From Crenalkalicoccus roseus (GTDB lineage: Bacteria > Pseudomonadota > Alphaproteobacteria > Acetobacterales > Acetobacteraceae), in assembly GCF_004761865.1 (NCBI RefSeq), contig NZ_SJDM01000012.1, positions 1 to 64,000 on the forward strand: a stretch of DNA of 64,000 nt. The letters run 5' to 3'. Under the pieces are notes generated by a model. It did not search any database and had not been told where the DNA came from. It saw nothing but the letters and a program-made list of their open reading frames with translations. Positions within the stretch are counted from its first letter, which is position 1. Each line of letters begins with the position of its first letter. This document shows, piece by piece, positions 17,943-27,679 of the stretch. Both the position numbers and the translations under genes were made by a program.

Positions 17943-19216
17943 CCGAGACCCTGTTCCGCGGCGCGCGGCTGCTCGACCCGGCGAGCGGCCTCGACACCAC
18001 GGGCGAGCTGCTGGTGCGCGACGGCGCCATCGCCGATCTCGGCCAGGCGCTCGGCCGGCCGGACGGCGCCGAGGTGGTGGAGGCCGCCGGCCTCTGCCTC
18101 GCCCCCGGCCTCGTGGACCTGCGCGCCGCCACCGGGGAGCCGGGGGCGGAGTACCGCGAGACCATCGCCTCCCTCGCCGAGGCCGCCGCCGCCGGCGGCA
18201 TCACCACCCTCTGCGCCCTGCCCGACACCGACCCGCCGCTCGACGACCCGGCGCTGGTGCAGTTCATCCTGCGCCGCGGCGAGGCGACGGGCAGCATCGC
18301 CCTCCTGCCCTACGCCGCCGCCACCCGCGGCTGCGAGGGGAAGGAGATCGCCGAATACGGCCTGCTGCGCGAGGCCGGCGCCGTCGCCTTCACCGACGGC
18401 AGGCGCGCCATCGCCTCGGCCCGCGTGATGCGCCTCGCCCTCTCCTACGCCCGCGCCTTCGGCAGCTTCGTCGTGCAGCACCCGGAGGAGCCGACGCTCG
18501 CCGCCGGCGGCGCGGCGACGGAGGGCGAGCTCGCCACCCGCCTCGGCCTGCCCGGCATCCCGGCGATGGCGGAGGCGCTGATGGTCCGCCGCGACATCGC
18601 CCTCGCCCGCCTCACCGGCGGGCATGTCCACTTCGCCCATGTCTCGACCGCCGCCGCGCTGGCCGAGATCCGCGCCGCCAAGGCGGAGGGCCTCGCCGTC
18701 ACCTGCGACACCGCGCCGCCCTATTTCGACCTCAACGAGACGGCGATCGGCGATTGGCGGACCTACGCCAAGCTCTCCCCGCCGCTGCGGCCGGAGGACG
18801 ACCGGCAGGCGGTGGCGGCGGCGCTCGCCGACGGCACGGTGGACGCCATCGCCTCCGACCACCAGCCGCGCGACGCCGACGACAAGCGCCAGCCCTTCGC
18901 CCAGGCCGAGGCCGGGGGTGCGGGCCTTGCCACCCTGCTCGCGGTGACGCTGGCGCGGGTCCATGCCGGGGAGCTTTCCCTGCTGCACGCGCTCGACCTG
19001 CTCACCGCCCGCCCGGCGCGGCTGCTCGGCCTGCCCGTCGGGCGGCTCTCCAGGGGCGCGCCGGCCGACCTCGTGCTGTTCGACCCCGAGCGCGGCTGGC
19101 AGGTGAAGGCCGGGCAGCTTCCGGGCAAGGCGCAGAACTCTCCCTTCGACGGCCGCGCGCTCGAGGGGCGGGTGGTCGGCACCTGGAAGGCCGGGCGGCG
19201 GGTGTTCGGCGCATGA
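17939..19216 (+). CDS. Dihydroorotase-like protein lacking the metal-binding His pair (PyrC'/PyrX)
   Basis: A 425-aa amidohydrolase homologous to type I dihydroorotase. The GTG start at 17939 overlaps the GNAT stop. The segment expected to read D-x-H-x-H-L-R-E-P-G is DLRAATGEPG here (60-69): both histidines (positions 62 and 64) and the substrate Arg (66) are replaced. The late SDH motif is kept (SDHQPR) but the following His is not. It is therefore probably not a working hydrolase but a structural subunit of aspartate carbamoyltransferase, as described for pseudo-dihydroorotases next to pyrB in Pseudomonas. A true dihydroorotase should be elsewhere in the genome. Confidence 0.85.
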   Translation: MTETLFRGARLLDPASGLDTTGELLVRDGAIADLGQALGRPDGAEVVEAAGLCLAPGLVDLRAATGEPGAEYRETIASLAEAAAAGGITTLCALPDTDPPLDDPALVQFILRRGEATGSIALLPYAAATRGCEGKEIAEYGLLREAGAVAFTDGRRAIASARVMRLALSYARAFGSFVVQHPEEPTLAAGGAATEGELATRLGLPGIPAMAEALMVRRDIALARLTGGHVHFAHVSTAAALAEIRAAKAEGLAVTCDTAPPYFDLNETAIGDWRTYAKLSPPLRPEDDRQAVAAALADGTVDAIASDHQPRDADDKRQPFAQAEAGGAGLATLLAVTLARVHAGELSLLHALDLLTARPARLLGLPVGRLSRGAPADLVLFDPERGWQVKAGQLPGKAQNSPFDGRALEGRVVGTWKAGRRVFGA

Positions 19217-19800
19217 GCGCGCTCCTCGCTCTCGCCCTCGGCTACCTGCTGGGCTCGGTGCCCTGGGGGCTGCTGCTGACCCGCGCCGCCGGGCTCGGCG
19301 ACATCCGCCAGATCGGCTCGGGCAATATCGGCGCCACCAACGTGCTGCGCACCGGCAACAAGGCGCTGGCGGCGGCGACGCTGGCGCTCGACCTCGGCAA
19401 GGGGGTGGCGGCGCTGCTGCTGGCGGGCTGGCTGTGGGGGGAGGCGGCGGGGCTGGTGGCGGGCTTCGGCGCCATGCTCGGCCATGCCTTCCCGGTCTGG
19501 CTCGGCTTCAGGGGCGGCAAGGGGGTGGCGACGGGGGGCGGGGTGCTGCTCGCCGCCGCCTGGTGGCTCGGCCTCGCGGCGCTGGCGGTATGGCTGGCCA
19601 CGGTGGCGGCGACGCGCATCTCCTCGGCCGGGGCGCTCGCCGCCTGCGCCGCGGCACCGCTGATCGCGCTGGCGGCGGGGCGGGGCGACCTCGCCCTCTT
19701 CGCCGCCGGCATCGCCGCCCTCGTGGTCTGGCGCCACCGCCCCAACATCGCCCGCCTGCGCGCCGGCACCGAGCCGCGCATCGGCCAGAAGAAGACGTGA
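19213..19800 (+). CDS. plsY: Glycerol-3-phosphate acyltransferase PlsY
   Basis: Inner-membrane enzyme that acylates glycerol 3-phosphate from acyl phosphate, the first step of phospholipid synthesis in this class. The 195-aa protein has about five membrane helices and the three conserved loops: GSVPWGLLLTR with IRQIGSGNIGATNVLR near residues 15-46, the GHAFPVWLGFRGGKGVAT loop in the middle, and WRHRPNIARLRAGTE near the C-terminus. Its ATGA start overlaps the stop of the pyrC homologue. Confidence 0.94.
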   Translation: MSALLALALGYLLGSVPWGLLLTRAAGLGDIRQIGSGNIGATNVLRTGNKALAAATLALDLGKGVAALLLAGWLWGEAAGLVAGFGAMLGHAFPVWLGFRGGKGVATGGGVLLAAAWWLGLAALAVWLATVAATRISSAGALAACAAAPLIALAAGRGDLALFAAGIAALVVWRHRPNIARLRAGTEPRIGQKKT

Positions 19801-20894
19801 CCCCGGCCGAGGCGCTGGCGCGGCTCCGCCTCGCCCGCACCGAGGGGGTCGGGCCGGTGATGGTGCGGCGCCTGCTCGCCCGCCACGGCAGCGCCGAGCG
19901 GGCGCTGGCGGCGCTGCCCCGCCTCGGCGGCCGCCCCCTCGCCCCGGCGCCGGAGGCCGGGGCGGCGCGCGAGATGGAGGCGCTGGCGCGGCTCGGCGGT
20001 CGGTTCCTCTTCGCCGGCACCCCGGGCTATCCGCCCCTGCTCGACCTCCTGGAGGACGCGCCGCCCGCCCTCGCCGTGCTCGGCGACCCGGCGGCGCTCG
20101 CGCCCCGCGCCGTCGCCCTGGTCGGGGCGCGCAACGCCTCCGCCGCCGGGCGGCGCATCGCCGAGGAGCTGGCCGGAGCGCTGGCGCGGGCGGGGCTGGT
20201 CGTCGTCTCCGGCCTGGCGCGCGGGGTGGATGCCGCGGCGCATCTCGGCGCGCTGCGCGCGGGGCGCACCGTGGCGGCGATCGCCGGCGGGCTCGACCGC
20301 CCCTACCCGCCGGAGAACGCGGCGCTGCAGGCGCGCATCGCCGCCGAGGGCGGCGCGGTGGTGGCGGAGGCGCCGCTCGGCACCGCGCCGCTGGCCCGCC
20401 ACTTCCCCCGGCGCAACCGCATCGTCGCCGGCCTCGCCCTCGGCGTCGTGGTGGTGGAGGCGGCGCCGCGCTCCGGCAGCCTGATCACGGCGCGGCTGGC
20501 GCTGGAGGCGGGGCGGGAGCTGTTCGCCGTGCCCGGCAGCCCGCTCGACCCCCGCTGCCGCGGCTCCAACGACCTGATCCGCCAGGGCGCGCACCTGACC
20601 GAGACGGCGGAGGACGTGCTGGCGCACCTGCCGCAGGCGCCCCGCGCGGCGCCGCCGCTCGCCCCCCGGCGCGCCCCGCCCCCGCGCCCGGCGGCGGAGG
20701 AGCCCCCGCCCCCCGCCGGTGCCCACGGCCAAGTTCTTGAATTGCTTGGCCCGAGCCCGATCGCGGTTGACGATCTCCTGCGGCGCTGCCACCTCTCGCC
20801 GGCCGCCGTCCAGGCGGTCCTGCTCGAGCTCGAACTGGCAGGCAGCGTGGAGATGCTGCCCGGCAACCGCGTGGCCCTGACCGGCCGGGGCTGA
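19797..20894 (+). CDS. dprA: DNA processing protein DprA
   Basis: Loads RecA onto incoming single-stranded DNA during natural transformation. The 365-aa product starts at a GTG overlapping the plsY stop. An N-terminal SAM-like region (1-75) precedes the Rossmann fold: VALVGARNASAAGRR, GLARGVDAAAH and FPRRNRIVAGLA followed by SGSLITARLALEAGRE. A C-terminal winged-helix (about 305-360, LELLGPSPIAVDDLLRRC) matches the DprA WH/DML1 domain. A Pro-rich linker separates the two parts. Presence alone does not prove competence. Confidence 0.94.
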   Translation: MTPAEALARLRLARTEGVGPVMVRRLLARHGSAERALAALPRLGGRPLAPAPEAGAAREMEALARLGGRFLFAGTPGYPPLLDLLEDAPPALAVLGDPAALAPRAVALVGARNASAAGRRIAEELAGALARAGLVVVSGLARGVDAAAHLGALRAGRTVAAIAGGLDRPYPPENAALQARIAAEGGAVVAEAPLGTAPLARHFPRRNRIVAGLALGVVVVEAAPRSGSLITARLALEAGRELFAVPGSPLDPRCRGSNDLIRQGAHLTETAEDVLAHLPQAPRAAPPLAPRRAPPPRPAAEEPPPPAGAHGQVLELLGPSPIAVDDLLRRCHLSPAAVQAVLLELELAGSVEMLPGNRVALTGRG

Positions 20895-20999
20895 GCGGGA
20901 CAGGCCGGGCGGCGGGGGGCGCGCCCCGGATGCCGGAGTGCAACGAATCGGCTTCCCTGGCGTAGCTTCCCGTCACGGAGCCCTGCGGATCGAGGATCC

Positions 21000-23756
21000 A
21001 TGCCCGACGTCGTCGTCGTCGAATCGCCCGCCAAGGCCAAGACGATCAACAAGTATCTCGGCCGCGACTTCACGGTGCTGGCGAGCCTCGGCCACGTCCG
21101 CGACCTGCCGCCCAAGGACGGCAGCGTGCGGCCGGAGGAGGACTTCGCCATGGACTGGGAGGCGGAGGAGCGCGGCGAGCGGCAGGTGAACGAGATCGCC
21201 CGCGCGCTGCGCGGCGCCCGCCGCCTCTTCCTCGCCACCGACCCCGACCGGGAGGGGGAGGCGATCTCCTGGCACGTGCGGGAGATGCTGGCGCGCAAGG
21301 GCGCGCTGAAGGGGCTCGAGGTCCGGCGCATCACCTTCAACGAGATCACCAAGCGCGCGGTGCAGCAGGCACTCGCCAGCCCGCGCGACCTCGACCGGGC
21401 GCTGATCGACGCCTACTTGGCGCGGCGGGCGCTCGACTACCTGGTGGGCTTCACCCTCTCCCCGGTGCTGTGGCGCAAGCTGCCGGGCAGCCGCTCGGCC
21501 GGGCGGGTGCAGTCGGTCGCGCTCCGCCTCATCTGCGAGCGCGAGGCGGAGATCGAGGCGTTCCGCCCGCGCGAGTACTGGACCGTGGAGGGGCGGTTCC
21601 TGACCCCGGCAGGCGCCCCCTTCACCGCCCGGCTGACGCATCTCGACGGCCGCAGGCTCGAACAGTTCGACCTGCCCGACGAGGCGGCGGCGATGCGCGC
21701 CAAGGCGGCGGTCGAGGCCGGCGCCTTCTCGGTCGCCTCGGTCGAGCGGAAGCGGGTGCGGCGCAACCCGCCCCCGCCCTTCACCACCTCCACCCTGCAG
21801 CAGGAGGCCAGCCGCAAGCTCGGCCTCGGCGCCCAGCAGACCATGCGCCTTGCGCAGCAGCTCTACGAGGGGGTGGACATCGGGGGCGACACGGTCGGCC
21901 TCATCACCTACATGCGGACCGACGGCGTGCAGATGGCGCGCGAGGCGATGGTCGCGATCCGCGACCACGTGAAGGAGGCGTTCGGGGGCGACTACCTGCC
22001 GCCCGGGCCGCGCGAGTACGCCTCCCGCGCCAAGAACGCCCAGGAGGCGCATGAGGCGATCCGCCCGACCGACGTGCGCAACACCCCGGAGCGGGTCGCC
22101 CGCTTCCTCGACGAGCGCCAGCGCCGCCTCTACGAGCTGATCTGGAAGCGCGCCGTGGCCAGTCAGATGGCCTCGGCCGAGCTCGACCAGACCACGGTGG
22201 AGCTGGCCGACGAGGCCGACCGCACCAGGCTGCGCGCCACCGGCTCGGTCATCGCCTTCGACGGCTTCCTCAAGCTCTACCGCGAGGACCTCGACGACCC
22301 GACCGGCGCCGAGGACGAGGAGGGCCGCACCCTGCCCCCCATGGCCGAGCGCGACCCGCTGAAGACCCAGGAGGTGACGGCGGACCAGCACTTCACCCAG
22401 CCGCCGCCGCGCTACTCCGAAGCCTCGCTCGTGAAGAAGCTCGAGGAGCTCGGCATCGGCCGCCCCTCCACCTACGCCTCCATCCTGCAGGTGCTGCAGG
22501 ACCGGGAGTATGTGCGCCTGGAGCGGCGCCGCTTCGTCCCGGAGGATCGCGGGCGCCTCGTCACCGCCTTCCTGGTCGCCTTCTTCGAGCGCTACGTGGA
22601 CACCGGCTTCACCGCCGCGCTCGAGGAACAGCTCGACGACATCTCCGGCGGGCGGGCGGACTGGCGGGCGGTGATGCGCGCCTTCTGGGAAGAGTTCCGC
22701 CGCGCGGTGGACGCCACCAGGGACCTCAAGATCAGCGACGTGATCGAGGCGCTGGACGAGGAGCTGGGGCCGCACTTCTTCCCCGCCCGCGAGGACGGGG
22801 CCGACCCGCGCGCCTGCCCGGCCTGCGCCGCCGGCCGGCTCGGGCTGAAGCTCGGGCGGCAGGGCGCCTTCATCGGCTGCTCCAACTACCCCGAATGCCG
22901 CTACACGCGCCCCCTCGCCGTCCCCGGCGCCGAGGGCGACACGGCGAGCGCCCTGCAGGAAGGGCCGCGCGAGCTCGGCACCGACCCGGCCACCGGCCAG
23001 GCGGTGACGCTGCGCCGCGGCCCCTACGGCCTCTACCTCCAGCTCGGCGAGGAGACGGAGGACGAGAAGGGAAAGAAGCTGAAGCCCCGCCGCGCCAGCC
23101 TGCCGCGCGACATGGACCCCGAGGCGCTGGACCTCGACCGGGCGCTGGCGCTGCTCTCCCTGCCGCGGGTGATCGGGCTCGACCCGGAGACAGGGGGGGA
23201 GATCACCGCCGGCATCGGCCGCTTCGGCCCTTATGTCCGCCTCGGCAACACCTACCAGTCGCTGGAGCCGGGCGACGACGTGCTGACGCTCGGCATGAAC
23301 CGCGCCATGGACCTGCTGGCCAAGGCGCGCGCCAAGGTGCGGCTGCTCGGCCCGCACCCGGCGGATGGCGCGCCGGTCGAGGTGCGCAAGGGCCGCTTCG
23401 GCCCCTTCGTCCAGCACGGCAAGACCGTCGCCAGCCTGCCGCGCGACACCGACATGGAGGAGGTGACGCTCGAGCAGGCGGTCGCGCTGCTGCGGGAGAA
23501 GGGGAAGGAGCTGGCCCCGCGCGGCCGGAAGGGCACCAAGGCCACGGCGGCGAAGCGCGGCGCCGCCCGCGCGGCGGCGGCGCCGGCGGAGGGCGCCGAG
23601 GCGCCCGCCCCCGCTGCCCGGAAGCGCGCCCCGGCGGTGCGGGCCGCGGCCAAGCCCAAGCCGGCGGCGCGGCGCGGCGCCAAGACGACCGCCGCCGCGA
23701 CGAGGAAGAAGCGGCCGGCTGCCAAATCCGGCGGCCGGCGCAAGGGCGAGGGCTGA
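21000..23756 (+). CDS. topA: DNA topoisomerase I
   Basis: Relaxes negative supercoils by single-strand passage. The 918-aa protein has an N-terminal TOPRIM domain (DVVVVESPAKAKTINKYLG, then DPDREGEAISWH), the catalytic Tyr304 in TYMRTDG, and RPTDVRNTPERV in the core. One C4 zinc ribbon follows (CPAC then CSNYPEC about 20 residues later). The C-terminus carries further topoisomerase repeats and a long Lys/Ala-rich basic tail of about 70 residues, typical of alphaproteobacterial TopA. rnr begins one base after its stop. Confidence 0.97.
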   Translation: MPDVVVVESPAKAKTINKYLGRDFTVLASLGHVRDLPPKDGSVRPEEDFAMDWEAEERGERQVNEIARALRGARRLFLATDPDREGEAISWHVREMLARKGALKGLEVRRITFNEITKRAVQQALASPRDLDRALIDAYLARRALDYLVGFTLSPVLWRKLPGSRSAGRVQSVALRLICEREAEIEAFRPREYWTVEGRFLTPAGAPFTARLTHLDGRRLEQFDLPDEAAAMRAKAAVEAGAFSVASVERKRVRRNPPPPFTTSTLQQEASRKLGLGAQQTMRLAQQLYEGVDIGGDTVGLITYMRTDGVQMAREAMVAIRDHVKEAFGGDYLPPGPREYASRAKNAQEAHEAIRPTDVRNTPERVARFLDERQRRLYELIWKRAVASQMASAELDQTTVELADEADRTRLRATGSVIAFDGFLKLYREDLDDPTGAEDEEGRTLPPMAERDPLKTQEVTADQHFTQPPPRYSEASLVKKLEELGIGRPSTYASILQVLQDREYVRLERRRFVPEDRGRLVTAFLVAFFERYVDTGFTAALEEQLDDISGGRADWRAVMRAFWEEFRRAVDATRDLKISDVIEALDEELGPHFFPAREDGADPRACPACAAGRLGLKLGRQGAFIGCSNYPECRYTRPLAVPGAEGDTASALQEGPRELGTDPATGQAVTLRRGPYGLYLQLGEETEDEKGKKLKPRRASLPRDMDPEALDLDRALALLSLPRVIGLDPETGGEITAGIGRFGPYVRLGNTYQSLEPGDDVLTLGMNRAMDLLAKARAKVRLLGPHPADGAPVEVRKGRFGPFVQHGKTVASLPRDTDMEEVTLEQAVALLREKGKELAPRGRKGTKATAAKRGAARAAAAPAEGAEAPAPAARKRAPAVRAAAKPKPAARRGAKTTAAATRKKRPAAKSGGRRKGEG

Positions 23757-23757
23757 G

Positions 23758-26040
23758 ATGGCCCGCCTCCCCGGCTCGGCGTCGCGGCGCGGCAAGGACG
23801 GGCGGGAGGGGGCCCCGGCCAGGAACGCGGCGCCGGCGCCGGAGCGCCCGGCGCGGCGCGCCCGCGCCCGCGCGGCGGAACCGCCGCCCCTGCCCTCGAA
23901 GGAGGCGCTGCGCCGCTTCCTCGCCGCCGCGCCCGGCCGGGTCGGCAGGGCGGAGATCATCCGGCATTTCGGCCTCGCCCCCGGGCAGCGCCCGGCGCTG
24001 CGCCGCCTCCTCGCCGAGCTGAAGGCCGAAGGCGCCGCCGCCCCCGCGGGCCGGCGGGGCCTCTCCGCCGCCGTCCCGGCCCGGCTGCCGGAGACGGCGG
24101 TGGTCGAGGTCACCGGCACCGATCCGGACGGCGACCCGATCGCCCGCCCCCTCGGCTGGAAGGCGGAGCGGGGCCGGCCGCCGGTGATCCACATGCACCC
24201 CGAGGCGAAGGGGCAGCCGGCGCTCGCGCCCGGGGAGCGGGTGCTGGCGCGCCTCAGGCGCCTCGGCGCCGGGAAGTACGAGGGGCGCACGCTGAAGCGC
24301 CTCGGCGGCGCGGCGCCGGCGCGGGTGCTCGGCGTCTACGAGGAGGGGCGCATCATCCCGACCGACCGCCGCCACAAGGCGGAATGGGCGGTGCCGCCCG
24401 GCCAGGCGGGGGAGGCGAAGCCCGGCGAGATCGTGCTGGCCGAGCCCCTGCCCGCGCACCGCCACCTCGGCCTGCGCCCGGCGCGCATCGTCGAGCGGCT
24501 GGGGGTGATGGGGGAGCCGCGCTCGGTCTCCCTCGTCTGCATCCACGCCCATGGCATCCCCGACATCTTCCCCGCCGAGGCGGTGCGCGAGGCCGAGCGC
24601 GCCCGCGGCGTGGCGGCGCGGGGGCGGGAGGACCTGACCGCCATCCCCCTCGTCACCATAGACGGCGAGGACGCGCGCGACTTCGACGACGCGGTGTGGG
24701 CGGAGCCGGAGGGCGAGGGCTGGCGCGTCATCGTCGCCATCGCCGATGTCGCCCACTATGTCCGCCCCGGCAGCGCGCTCGACCGCGAGGCCTGGGCGCG
24801 GGGCAACAGCGTCTACTTCCCCGACCGGGTGGTGCCGATGCTGCCCGAGGCGCTGTCCAACGGCTGGTGCAGCCTGCGCCCGCGGGAGAGGCGCGGCTGC
24901 CTGTTCGTCGAGATGTGGTTCGACCGCTCCGGCACCAAGCTCCGCCACCGCTTCGGCCGCGGGGTGATGCGGAGCGCCGCGCGCCTCACCTACGAGCAGG
25001 TGCAGGCGGCGGCCGATGCCGGTACCGAGCCGGAGGGGCTGGCGCAGGGCCACACGGCGCGGCTCTACGGCGCCTTCCGCGCCCTGCTCGCGGCGCGGGA
25101 GCGGCGCGGCACGCTCGACCTCGAGCTGCCGGAGCGGCGGGTGCTGCTCGATGCCCGCGGCCATGTCGCCGGCGTGGTGCCGCGCGCCCGCCTCGACAGC
25201 CACCGGCTGATCGAGGAGTTCATGATCGCCGCCAATGTCTGCGCGGCGGAGGAGCTGGAGCGGCTCGGCGCCCCCTGCATGTACCGCATCCACGACCGCC
25301 CCTCGGACGAGAAGCTGGAATCGCTCAGGCAATTCCTCTCCGGCCTCGGCCTCTCCCTGCCGCCCGCGGACCGCCTGCGCCCACGCGACTTCGCCGGCGT
25401 GCTCGACCAGGCGCGCGGGCGGCCGGAGGAGCGCTTGGTGCACGAGACGGTGCTGCGCAGCCAGTCCCAGGCCGCCTACAGCCCGGACAACATCGGGCAT
25501 TTCGGCCTCGGCCTGCCGCGCTACGCCCACTTCACCAGCCCGATCCGCCGCTACGCCGACCTTCTCGTGCACCGCGCGCTGATCCGCGGCCTCAAGCTCG
25601 GCGCCGGGGCGCTGGAGGAGACGGAGGCGGCGCGCTTCCCCGACACCGCCGAGCACGTCACCCAGACCGAGCGCCGGGCGGCGGCGGCCGAGCGCGACGC
25701 GGTGGACCGCTACCTTGCGGCATACATGGCACAGCATGTGGGCGAGGTGTTCGAGGCGCGCATTTCGGGCGTGACACGCTTCGGCCTCTTCGTCACCGTC
25801 GAGGCGAATGGCGCGAGCGGAATCGTCCCGCTCGGATCCCTGCCGGACGACCGATGGACCGAGGACCAGGCCACGCATTCGCTGGCAGGCCAGAGGACGG
25901 GGCTGCGCTTCCGCCTGGGCCAGGCGGTGGAGGCGCGGCTGGTGGAGGCGACGCCGCGCACCGGCGGCATGGTGTTCCACCTGATGCAGGGGGTGGCGCG
26001 GCGGGGCCCGAGAGGCGCGGGGCGCGGGCGCCGCGGCTGA
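23758..26040 (+). CDS. rnr: Ribonuclease R
   Basis: Processive 3'-5' exoribonuclease that degrades structured RNA. The 760-aa protein has a basic N-terminus, a helix-turn-helix-like region (about 40-85), cold-shock-like domains, and the RNB catalytic domain with DGEDARDFDDAV at 302-313 carrying the metal-binding aspartates. RPRERRGCLFVEMW and YRIHDRPSDEKLESL follow. A C-terminal S1 domain (VGEVFEARISGVTRFGLFV) ends in a short Gly/Arg tail. It is immediately downstream of topA and probably co-transcribed with it. Confidence 0.95.
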   Translation: MARLPGSASRRGKDGREGAPARNAAPAPERPARRARARAAEPPPLPSKEALRRFLAAAPGRVGRAEIIRHFGLAPGQRPALRRLLAELKAEGAAAPAGRRGLSAAVPARLPETAVVEVTGTDPDGDPIARPLGWKAERGRPPVIHMHPEAKGQPALAPGERVLARLRRLGAGKYEGRTLKRLGGAAPARVLGVYEEGRIIPTDRRHKAEWAVPPGQAGEAKPGEIVLAEPLPAHRHLGLRPARIVERLGVMGEPRSVSLVCIHAHGIPDIFPAEAVREAERARGVAARGREDLTAIPLVTIDGEDARDFDDAVWAEPEGEGWRVIVAIADVAHYVRPGSALDREAWARGNSVYFPDRVVPMLPEALSNGWCSLRPRERRGCLFVEMWFDRSGTKLRHRFGRGVMRSAARLTYEQVQAAADAGTEPEGLAQGHTARLYGAFRALLAARERRGTLDLELPERRVLLDARGHVAGVVPRARLDSHRLIEEFMIAANVCAAEELERLGAPCMYRIHDRPSDEKLESLRQFLSGLGLSLPPADRLRPRDFAGVLDQARGRPEERLVHETVLRSQSQAAYSPDNIGHFGLGLPRYAHFTSPIRRYADLLVHRALIRGLKLGAGALEETEAARFPDTAEHVTQTERRAAAAERDAVDRYLAAYMAQHVGEVFEARISGVTRFGLFVTVEANGASGIVPLGSLPDDRWTEDQATHSLAGQRTGLRFRLGQAVEARLVEATPRTGGMVFHLMQGVARRGPRGAGRGRRG

Positions 26041-26069
26041 GGGCGCCCCGCCCCGGATCCGGCGGGAGG

Positions 26070-27587
26070 GTGGCGAGGCGGCGGGCGGGCGCGGGCCTGC
26101 TCGGCGCGCTGCTGATGCTGCTCGCCGCCTCGGCACGGGCGGTGGAGCGGGAATTCCCGCGCGACCTGGTGCAGGCGGTCTTCGCCTCCGCCTTCGAGGT
26201 GGTGCTTGAGCGCCACCTGGAGGCGGCGGCGCCGGCCGAGCTCGGCCTGTGGAGCCTGCGCGGCCTCGAGGTGCTGGACCCCGGCCTGCGGCCCGAACTC
26301 AGCGCCGGCACGCTGCTGCTCTCGGACCCGGAGCGGCTGCTCGGCGCCCGCCCGGTGCCGGGCGGGCCGCCTCCGGCCGCGGCGGGCCAGCTCGCCACCG
26401 CCCTGGCGGCGCTGTTCGAGGCGGCTTGGCGCGCCTCTCCCGCGCTGCGGCGGGCCGGGGCGGAGGGGATGCTGCGCAGCGCCTTCGAGGAGCTGTTCAA
26501 CCACCTCGACCCCTACAGCCGCTACCTGAGCGCGGCGGAGGCGCGGGCGGCGCGGGCGCGTCGCGTCGGCCAGTCCGGTCTCGGCCTGCGGCTCGGCGCC
26601 GGGCGGGGCGGCGCGGTGGTGGTGGCACGGGTGGAGGAAGGGGGGCCGGCGGAGGAGGCGGGGCTGCGCGCCGGCGACCGGCTTCTGGCGGTGGACGGGG
26701 TGGCGGTGTCGGCGCATGACCTTGGCGCGGCCGTCGCCCTGCTGGAGGGGCCGCCGGGCAGCCAGGTGCGGCTGACCCTGCAGCGCGCCGGCCGGCGCCT
26801 CGAGGTGGTGCTGCCGCGCCTCGCCGCGCAGCCCCCGGCGCTGCGGGCGGAACGGCGGCAGGAGATCCTGTGGCTGACGCTGGAGGTCTTCGCCAACGAC
26901 ACCGACCGGCGCCTGGCCGAGGCGCTGGCCGAGGCGCGGCGGGCGGGGGCGCTGCGCGGCCTGGTGCTCGACCTGCGCGGCAATCGGGGCGGGCTGCTCG
27001 GCCAGGCGGTGGCGGTGGCCTCGGCCTTCCTGCCGGGGGGCGTCGTGATCCGCACCTCGGGGCGGCACCCGGAGGCGGAGCGCCTCTACCTCGCCGACGA
27101 GGCCGACATCGCCGCCGGGCTGCCGATGGTGCTGCTGGTGGACGGGCGCTCCGCCTCGGCGGCGGAGATCGTGGCCGCCTCGCTCTCCGACCGCGGCCGG
27201 GCGGTGGTGGCGGGCAGCACCACCATGGGCAAGGGGCTGATCCAGGTGGTGGCGCCGCTGCCGAACGGGGGCGAGCTGCTGGTCACCTGGGCCCGGGTGC
27301 TCGCGCCCGGGGGCTGGCCGATCCAGGGGCTCGGCGTGGTGCCGGCGCTGTGCACCAGCCTCGGCGCCGAGGCCCTGGCCGAGACGCTGGCGCGGCTGCG
27401 CCGGGGCGAGTCGCCGATGGCTCCGCTGCTCGCCCGCCTGCGCGCCGCCCGCCCGCCGGTGCCGGCGAGCGAGCAGGTGGCGCTGCGCGAGGCCTGCCCG
27501 CCGGCTGAAGGGCGGGAGGCGGACCTCGCCGCCGCCCAGGCGCTGCTCGACTCCCCGCCCGCCTACGAGGCGGCCCGGGCGCGCTGA
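26070..27587 (+). CDS. S41-family C-terminal processing protease
   Basis: Exported serine protease of the CtpA type, about 505 aa. The start is uncertain: the GTG at 26070 abuts a GGGAGG and gives a basic, hydrophobic signal sequence (RRRAGAGLLGALLMLLAASARA). A PDZ domain (about 165-250, GQSGLGLRLGAGRGGAVVV and AGLRAGDRLLAVDG) is followed by the S41 catalytic part with VDGRSASAAEI (nucleophilic Ser) and STTMGKGLIQ (general-base Lys), spaced as in CtpA. Preceding helices include FNHLDPYSRYL, a family hallmark. Its substrates are probably envelope proteins. Confidence 0.88.
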   Translation: MARRRAGAGLLGALLMLLAASARAVEREFPRDLVQAVFASAFEVVLERHLEAAAPAELGLWSLRGLEVLDPGLRPELSAGTLLLSDPERLLGARPVPGGPPPAAAGQLATALAALFEAAWRASPALRRAGAEGMLRSAFEELFNHLDPYSRYLSAAEARAARARRVGQSGLGLRLGAGRGGAVVVARVEEGGPAEEAGLRAGDRLLAVDGVAVSAHDLGAAVALLEGPPGSQVRLTLQRAGRRLEVVLPRLAAQPPALRAERRQEILWLTLEVFANDTDRRLAEALAEARRAGALRGLVLDLRGNRGGLLGQAVAVASAFLPGGVVIRTSGRHPEAERLYLADEADIAAGLPMVLLVDGRSASAAEIVAASLSDRGRAVVAGSTTMGKGLIQVVAPLPNGGELLVTWARVLAPGGWPIQGLGVVPALCTSLGAEALAETLARLRRGESPMAPLLARLRAARPPVPASEQVALREACPPAEGREADLAAAQALLDSPPAYEAARAR

Positions 27588-27679
27588 CCCCCCTGTCCGG
27601 TTCCGCTTGACGCGCCCGGCTCCGCCGCTAGTGTCCCCGCCCTTGAGCGCCCCGAACCCCAGGGACAGAAGGCTTCGCC

